From Bacillota bacterium (GTDB lineage: Bacteria > Bacillota > Clostridia > Oscillospirales > Acutalibacteraceae): a DNA stretch of 18,620 nt. The translations under genes and the position numbers were made by a program. The DNA lies in assembly GCA_023401495.1 (NCBI GenBank), contig JAEXDU010000183.1, forward strand, positions 1-18,620, read 5' to 3'. The notes under the pieces are model-generated. The model ran no database searches, had not been told where the DNA came from, and was given only the letters and a program-made list of their open reading frames with translations. Below are positions 14,367 through 18,620 of this stretch, piece after piece; positions within the stretch are counted from its first letter, which is position 1, and every line of letters begins with the position of its first letter.

Positions 14367-14403
14367 ATGCACACGCTTGCTGGTAACATTCAGGCGTGTG
14401 CAT
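14367..14403. other. Inverted repeat downstream of the SCIFF maturase
   Basis: ATGCACACGC (14367-14376) and GCGTGTGCAT (14394-14403) are exactly complementary around a 17-nt loop. No T tract follows, so it is at best a weak terminator for the maturase transcript. The right arm merges with a 14-nt palindrome TGCATAATTATGCA (14399-14412). Confidence 0.6.
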
Positions 14404-14432
14404 AATTATGCATCCATATATTTTCGCTCAAG

Positions 14433-14462
14433 TTTACATAATATTTTAGAGGGTTACATAAT
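14433..14462. repeat. Direct repeat of TTACATAAT, 20-bp period
   Basis: TTTACATAAT (14433-14442) and GTTACATAAT (14453-14462) recur exactly 20 bp apart, about two helical turns, in the AT-rich gap before proC. It could be an operator for a tandem-binding regulator. The same bases can also be read as a TTTACA / CATAAT promoter with an 18-nt spacer. No function is shown. Confidence 0.45.
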
Positions 14463-14518
14463 TCAAGCACATGTTTTTCTGCATACTGTATAAATTTTAC
14501 ATTTCCTCCTGATTCTGC

Positions 14519-14547
14519 TTGCTTTGGGGAGGGAAAAGTATTATAGT
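14519..14547 (+). promoter_or_regulatory. Probable promoter of proC
   Basis: TTGCTT (14519-14524) and TATAGT (14542-14547) are separated by 17 nt, giving a leader of about 105 nt before the proC ATG at 14660. The -35 is a modest match; the -10 is good. Confidence 0.5.
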
Positions 14548-14577
14548 ATATTATATTTCATATCGTAAAAGTGGGGG

Positions 14578-14625
14578 TCAAAATCCAAAACTGGCCCAAT
14601 CTGGCAGAAAAATGGTGGGTTTTGA
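14578..14625 (+). promoter_or_regulatory. Structured 5' leader of proC
   Basis: TCAAAATCCA (14578-14587) pairs with TGGGTTTTGA (14616-14625) over 10 positions with one wobble. The enclosed sequence can form an inner stem CTGGCC / GGCAG. There is no T tract, and I do not recognise a known riboswitch. It would lie in the untranslated leader, ending 34 nt before the start codon. Confidence 0.4.
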
Positions 14626-14659
14626 TGTTGATATTACTGTGTAAAGGAATGAGAATGGT

Positions 14660-15457
14660 ATGGTAGTAGGATTTGTCGGGGCCGGAAATATGGCCGGTGC
14701 AATTATGAATGGAATCCTTCGCGCGGGGATTCATCCGGCGCAGGACATGATCGTATTTGACATCAGTGAAGAAAAGCGTTCTGTGTTTCAGCAAAAGGGA
14801 CTGCGGACTGCCGCATCCGTTTCTGAAGTCGTGAAGGATGCCGACATTGTTTTTCTTGCCGTGAAACCGCAGAATTTTGCGGAGGTGCTGGAGGATGCGA
14901 AAAAAACGGTAACGGAGCAGACTCGCTTTGTCACCATTGCGGCCGGAATTTCAATTCATTATATTACCTCTACGCTGGGCTGTGACTGCCCTGTGATCCG
15001 TGCGATGCCGAATACCCCTCTGCTCGTGGGCAAGGGCGCTACCGCGCTGTGCCGTTCTGAGAAGGTGTCGGACGACGATTTTGCATTCGTGCGTTCCATT
15101 TTTGAAGCCTGCGGCACGGTCGAAATCCTGCAGGAGGATCAGATCAATGTGGCGACCTCTGTCAACGGCAGCGGCCCGGCTTATGTGTATCTGTTCGCAA
15201 AAGCGGCGGCCGAAAGCGCAGACCGTCAGGGAATCCCCGCGGATGCGGCCCTGCGCCTGTTCAGCCAGACCCTGATCGGCAGCGCCGAAATGCTCCTGCA
15301 TTCCGGGCATACGCCCGACGAGCTGATCAAAATGGTATCCTCACCGGGCGGTACCACCCTCAAAGCGCTGGACGTTTTTTACAGCAGGGGCTTTGAGGCA
15401 ATCATCGACGAAGCGATGCTGGCCTGCACGCACCGGGCGGAGGAGCTTGGGAAATAA
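14660..15457 (+). CDS. proC: Pyrroline-5-carboxylate reductase
   Basis: NAD(P)H-dependent last step of proline synthesis. The 265-residue protein has the Rossmann loop FVGAGNM (5-11), the VFLAVKP strand (64-70), RAMPNTP (114-120), NGSGPAY (169-175) and the C-terminal SPGGTT (228-233) of the dimerisation domain. ATG 14660 follows AAAGGAATGAG; an ATG at 14655 is out of frame and meets a stop within four codons. The gene stands alone, with a 361-bp regulatory gap ahead and a weak terminator-like hairpin behind. No proA or proB is in the window. Confidence 0.96.
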   Translation: MVVGFVGAGNMAGAIMNGILRAGIHPAQDMIVFDISEEKRSVFQQKGLRTAASVSEVVKDADIVFLAVKPQNFAEVLEDAKKTVTEQTRFVTIAAGISIHYITSTLGCDCPVIRAMPNTPLLVGKGATALCRSEKVSDDDFAFVRSIFEACGTVEILQEDQINVATSVNGSGPAYVYLFAKAAAESADRQGIPADAALRLFSQTLIGSAEMLLHSGHTPDELIKMVSSPGGTTLKALDVFYSRGFEAIIDEAMLACTHRAEELGK

Positions 15458-15493
15458 GCGCTCCCGTGGCTGCTGATTAAAACGATATTTTTT

Positions 15494-15518
15494 ACTCCAT
15501 AATGAAAATAGAGTTTTT
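15494..15518 (+). terminator. Weak terminator-like hairpin after proC
   Basis: ACTCCAT (15494-15500) and ATAGAGT (15508-15514) pair with one C-A mismatch around a 7-nt loop and lead into five T. The stem is short and AT-rich, so termination may be inefficient. Confidence 0.3.
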
Positions 15519-15527
15519 CCCATAGAC

Positions 15528-15556
15528 TCATATTACGCTCTTTCGGCTCATACAAT
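15528..15556 (+). promoter_or_regulatory. Sigma-E (mother-cell) promoter of spoIIM
   Basis: TCATATT (15528-15534) and CATACAAT (15549-15556) are separated by exactly 14 nt. This fits the B. subtilis sigma-E consensus (ATATT at -35, CATACAnT at -10, 14-nt spacing) essentially perfectly. Transcription would start near 15563, about 25 nt before the spoIIM ATG. Sporulation-specific, mother-cell expression of spoIIM is therefore expected. Confidence 0.85.
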
Positions 15557-15587
15557 TCAGTAGGCAACCGCCCTCAGGAGGATCTGT

Positions 15588-16277
15588 ATGAGTAGGAAAG
15601 GGACAAGAATCATACCGCTGTACTATCGTTCGCAAAAGAAACCGCGGCCTGTCCATGAATCGCGGTTTCGTCTGTTTGATCTGCAGAGCATGTTTCAGGT
15701 GGTTACGGAAAATCCCCTGCTGACAGCGCTGGCGCTTCTGCTTTTGGTGGGAACCATCTTTGGCGCGCTGTTTGCCAGGGGGGCCGACGACTCTGTTTTG
15801 CAAAAGCTGGATCTGCTGTTCGCCAGCGACGTAAAGGCCCGGGCCGTACAATCCTCCGGCTCAGCGTTTGTTGCGTCGCTTGGTTCTTCTTTTTTCTTTG
15901 TTGCGGTTTGTTTTTTATTGGGAATGTCTTTGTGGGGGGCGTTCGTTCTCCCGCTCGTTCCATTGTTTCGAGGATTCGGCTTTGGTCTGGCCTCCGGTTA
16001 CCTGTATGCGGCATATGGGTTTCAGGGAGTTTTATTCAATGCGGTGGTGGTTTTGCCAGGCGCCTTTTTATCGATGATTGCCATTCTTCTTGCGGCGAAG
16101 GAAGGCATGCTGTTTTCGAAAGAGGCCCTGTTAGAAACGTTAAGACGAGAGCAAAACAGAACGCTTTCTTTAAAGGAATATGCGGTTCAGTTTGGCTCCT
16201 TCCTGATTCTTTCTGCTGCTGCGGCTGCAATCGATCTGATTACAACCGTATGTTTTACCGGCGCGTTTTCCTTTTAA
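15588..16277 (+). CDS. spoIIM: Stage II sporulation protein M
   Basis: Membrane component of the DMP complex (SpoIID, SpoIIM, SpoIIP), which drives septal peptidoglycan remodelling and engulfment of the forespore. The 229-residue protein has a basic N-terminal tail of about 40 residues and about five membrane helices (44-63, 97-115, 117-136, 147-170, 200-224). The block GFGLASGYLYAAYGFQGVLF and the following VVLPGAFL match the SpoIIM family in position and pattern. AGGAGG lies just before ATG 15588. The sigma-E promoter and the neighbouring xerD, also near spoIIM in B. subtilis, support the call. Sequence similarity over the N-terminal half is low, as is usual for this family. Confidence 0.83.
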   Translation: MSRKGTRIIPLYYRSQKKPRPVHESRFRLFDLQSMFQVVTENPLLTALALLLLVGTIFGALFARGADDSVLQKLDLLFASDVKARAVQSSGSAFVASLGSSFFFVAVCFLLGMSLWGAFVLPLVPLFRGFGFGLASGYLYAAYGFQGVLFNAVVVLPGAFLSMIAILLAAKEGMLFSKEALLETLRREQNRTLSLKEYAVQFGSFLILSAAAAAIDLITTVCFTGAFSF

Positions 16278-16308
16278 GCCCAAAAGCCAATTAGGGGGTA
16301 CAATTGAG

Positions 16309-17211
16309 ATGAAAGAATGTTGTTCCGACTACCGGGACTATCTGCGTTTTCAAAAATCCGTTTCTCAAAACACTCTGGATTCGTATACCAGAGATGTAGA
16401 GCATTTTTTAGAATATGTAGAACAGCAGAACCTTCGGGGGCCGGAACAGGTAACCGAGTCTGTTATGGAGGAGTACGTCAAGGCCCTGAACAGCCGTCAG
16501 TGCTCTGTATCGACCGTGACGCGCAATATGGCTTCTATCCGCGGTTTCTATCAGTTTCTGATGCTGACGGGAAAAGCGTCTGACAATCCTGCCAAAAACA
16601 TACGGCTTGAAAAGGTTCAAAAAAAGCCGCCTCAGATTCTGAGCAGCGAAGAAATTGAGCTTTTATTTGCACAGCCCGATATTTCAGAGCCGAAGGGCTG
16701 CCGCGATAAGGCGATGCTGGAGCTGCTGTACGCCACTGGCATCCGCGTGTCTGAGCTGGTGGACCTGAATGTGACCGATATCAATCTGCATACGGCGATG
16801 CTTTGCTGTGGGGGACACGGAAAGAATGAACGCATGATTCCGATCTATTCCAAGGCGATCGCAGCGGTCTCCGATTATTTGTTCCGCGTCAGAAGCATCA
16901 TGATCCGCGCGGACGGAGGACAGGCTTTGTTCACCAATCTGAACGGCAGACGCCTGACCAGACAGGGATTCTGGAAGATCATCAAAGGCTACGCCGAGCA
17001 GGCCAAAATCACGAAAGAGATTACCCCGCACACACTTCGGCATTCGTTTGCGCTGCATTTGCTGGAAAACGGCGCAAGCCTCAAGGATATTCAGCTGATG
17101 CTGGGGCATGCGGATATTTCTTCCACACAGGTTTATGTTCAGCTGATGAACGACCATTTTAAAGAGGTTTACAACCATTGCCATCCCAAGGCCAAGCTGG
17201 GGGTAAGCTAG
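16309..17211 (+). CDS. xerD: Tyrosine site-specific recombinase XerD
   Basis: Chromosome-dimer resolution recombinase acting with XerC at dif. The 300-residue protein has an N-terminal SAM-like core-binding domain (about 1-90) and a catalytic domain with the complete set R146 (TGIRVSEL), K172, H241, R244 (HTLRHSFALHLLENG), H267 (LGHADISSTQ) and nucleophile Y276. GGGGG lies upstream of ATG 16309. It is only 31 bp after spoIIM with no terminator, so sigma-E transcripts should reach it. XerD rather than XerC is inferred from the sequence style and the spoIIM neighbour. No integrase-associated phage genes or att sites are present. Confidence 0.9.
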   Translation: MKECCSDYRDYLRFQKSVSQNTLDSYTRDVEHFLEYVEQQNLRGPEQVTESVMEEYVKALNSRQCSVSTVTRNMASIRGFYQFLMLTGKASDNPAKNIRLEKVQKKPPQILSSEEIELLFAQPDISEPKGCRDKAMLELLYATGIRVSELVDLNVTDINLHTAMLCCGGHGKNERMIPIYSKAIAAVSDYLFRVRSIMIRADGGQALFTNLNGRRLTRQGFWKIIKGYAEQAKITKEITPHTLRHSFALHLLENGASLKDIQLMLGHADISSTQVYVQLMNDHFKEVYNHCHPKAKLGVS

Positions 17212-17253
17212 AACGAACCCGCAGGGAGGGTAACACAAAAGGAGTGACTCTGT

Positions 17254-18207
17254 TTGTCAGGATTTTCTCTGTTCGGTGGCTACCAGAAGCCGGGGCCTGG
17301 AGTAAGCAAAGACGCACCGCAAAAGCCGCCGGTTCAAAGATTCTTCGAAGTGCTGTTCCGCAAATTTTTTGAGCTGGTAAAGCTGAATCTGCTGTTCCTA
17401 GTTCCGTTTGCGGTCGTAGCGATCCTTTCTTATCTGGTAGGCCTCGTTACCGGGCAGGCGTTTCTGTGGAATCTGCCGTTCGTTTTGCTCAGTCCCTTTT
17501 TGGCGGGTCTGACTTTTGTCACCCGCAACTACGCAAGGGAAGAGCACGCGTTTATCGCGTCTGATTTTAAAGACGCTGTTTTGCTCAACTGGAAGCAGTT
17601 CTCGATCCACGGGATCATCTGTTATGTGCTGGTCAGTCTGATCACCTTCTGCATCCGCTTTTATTACACACTGGCGGCCTCGCAGGGGACCCTGTTCATG
17701 GTTCTGTTCGGAGTCAGCATAGCGGTATTTCTGGTATTTATCTTCATGCAGTACTACATTCCGCTGATGATCGTCACTTTTGATCTGAGCCTGAAGCAGA
17801 TTTATAAAAACGCGTTCATTTTCGCCATTATCGGCCTGTGGCGCAATATTTTATTAACGGCGATCTTCGGCGCGATTTTGTTCCTCAATTATTTCCTGTA
17901 CTATATGAATCCGACTTTGGTTCTTTTGATCAACGGATTTCTGGTTCTGTTTTTTGCATTTTCTTTTTCCTCCTTTTTGATTAATTTTACTGTTTACCCG
18001 TTAATTGAAAAGCTGATGATTCACCCCGCGCTGGAGCCTGCGGATACACAATCGTCTGAAGCCGAGAGTGGGGAAGAGAGCACAGCGGCAGAGGGGGAAG
18101 AGGAGAAAAAATCATCCGAACCCGAATATGTATTTTATCAGGGAAAACTGGTGAAGAAAAGCACTCTGGAAAATGACGAAGGTTCTATTTTTCAGGATAG
18201 AAGCTGA
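17254..18207 (+). CDS. DUF624 (YesL-like) membrane protein
   Basis: A 317-residue protein whose N-terminal pattern FFEVLFRKFFELVKLNLLFLV (split here across residues 30-50) and about six membrane helices (44-66, 70-90, 118-140, 147-170, 197-217, 221-245) match the DUF624/YesL family, of unknown function. The C terminus (about 262-290) is a low-complexity acidic tail rich in Glu, Ser and Ala, then EYVFYQGKLVKK. The start is TTG at 17254, supported by AAGGAG 9 nt upstream and by the absence of a nearby ATG. It lies 42 bp after xerD and may be co-transcribed. The family call is reasonably firm; the role is not known. Confidence 0.75.
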   Translation: MSGFSLFGGYQKPGPGVSKDAPQKPPVQRFFEVLFRKFFELVKLNLLFLVPFAVVAILSYLVGLVTGQAFLWNLPFVLLSPFLAGLTFVTRNYAREEHAFIASDFKDAVLLNWKQFSIHGIICYVLVSLITFCIRFYYTLAASQGTLFMVLFGVSIAVFLVFIFMQYYIPLMIVTFDLSLKQIYKNAFIFAIIGLWRNILLTAIFGAILFLNYFLYYMNPTLVLLINGFLVLFFAFSFSSFLINFTVYPLIEKLMIHPALEPADTQSSEAESGEESTAAEGEEEKKSSEPEYVFYQGKLVKKSTLENDEGSIFQDRS

Positions 18208-18234
18208 CCGAAATCGAAAGGAATAGAAAGCAAT

Positions 18235-18620
18235 ATGACAAAGGATAATCGAAACTCTACCGAAGCCTCCTATACCATTCAGGATTTAATCCAGAAGCAT
18301 ATTTCGGGAGACAACAAAATTCAAAACCTGCTTTTGGAACGTTTGAAAGCAGATGAGCCTATTTGGGCTGTTATTTGCTCCTATACCAAGAATTATTGGC
18401 TGGAATTTGTAGGCACTGTTCCGAGCACGCTTTTATTTACGGAAAAACGGTTTTTTGAGGATTTTCAGCAGAAATGCAAAGAGCAAGGGATTGAGGTAAG
18501 CTGTGCAGAAAACAGTGCGGAAGAAAGAATGCGTTTGCTGGGGGATTTTTACAGAAGCGGATTTGAAGGCCTGATTATTGATAAAGGCCAGCCGGCTGTG
18601 CATCTGAGTCTATTTGCCTT
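18235..18620 (+). CDS. Hypothetical protein, 5' part, truncated by the window end
   Basis: An open frame starts at ATG 18235, after AAAGGA 13 nt upstream, and runs without a stop to the last base (128 complete codons). The predicted product is soluble, starts MTKDNRNSTE, is rich in Glu, Lys and Phe, and shows no signal peptide or membrane helix in the visible part. The segment SYTKNYWLEFVGTVPSTLLF and the later FEGLIIDKGQPAVHLSLF suggest an alpha/beta fold. I do not recognise the family; a faint likeness to SseB-like domains is not enough for a call. It is 27 bp after the DUF624 gene, probably in the same transcript. Confidence 0.7.
   Translation, partial: MTKDNRNSTEASYTIQDLIQKHISGDNKIQNLLLERLKADEPIWAVICSYTKNYWLEFVGTVPSTLLFTEKRFFEDFQQKCKEQGIEVSCAENSAEERMRLLGDFYRSGFEGLIIDKGQPAVHLSLFA

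Noticed and set aside
16309..17211. Tyrosine recombinase as evidence of an integrated mobile element
   Set aside because: Length, motifs and the spoIIM neighbour indicate housekeeping XerD; no att repeats, excisionase or phage genes are seen.

Overview
The window looks like chromosomal DNA from an endospore-forming, low-to-mid-GC clostridium, most likely in the Oscillospiraceae/Ruminococcaceae. Supporting signs are a T-box upstream of tyrS, a lysine (L-box) riboswitch, a spore photoproduct lyase homologue, spoIIM next to xerD with a textbook sigma-E promoter, and the yajC / TIGR04086 / SCIFF-peptide / SCIFF-maturase cluster typical of Clostridia. The species assignment is inference. I see no phage, insertion sequence, CRISPR array, tRNA or rRNA.

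Layout: (1) 1-1331, the end of a T-box leader and tyrS. (2) 1453-4119, a large YfhO-family membrane protein, preceded by a 15-bp hairpin. (3) 4302-5303 on the minus strand, a splB homologue isolated between two bidirectional terminators. (4) 5504-9345 on the minus strand, a lysine/diaminopimelate operon read as promoter, lysine riboswitch, asd, dapA, a structured 239-bp gap, dapB and a stand-alone tandem-ACT protein. (5) 9329-11711, queA and tgt for queuosine tRNA modification; the queA promoter interlocks with the divergent asd promoter. (6) 11718-14298, yajC, a TIGR04086 membrane protein, the 49-residue SCIFF precursor and its radical SAM maturase. (7) 14299-15457, a 361-bp AT-rich regulatory gap and proC. 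(8) 15528-17211, a sigma-E promoter, spoIIM and xerD. (9) 17254-18620, a DUF624/YesL-like membrane protein and the start of an unrecognised gene cut off by the window end.

How the parts work together: the dap operon makes lysine and the meso-diaminopimelate needed for peptidoglycan. It appears to be controlled by lysine at the RNA level (riboswitch) and perhaps at the protein level (ACT domains resembling the regulatory end of aspartokinase). The SCIFF pair is a compact RiPP system: a six-cysteine peptide and a twin-domain radical SAM/SPASM enzyme that installs a thioether. A short-tailed terminator between them would make peptide in excess of enzyme. The linkage to yajC suggests, without proving, a link with Sec secretion.

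The observations I consider most worth follow-up are the SCIFF locus, the mutually exclusive hairpins between dapA and dapB, the apparent replacement of the catalytic hydrogen-donor cysteine by serine in the SplB homologue, the sigma-E promoter of spoIIM-xerD, the hairpin hiding the ribosome binding site of the TIGR04086 gene, and the leader of proC. No wholly new multi-gene system is evident. Most genes are conserved housekeeping genes, and the novelty lies mainly in regulatory RNA and in the SCIFF system, whose biological role remains poorly defined.
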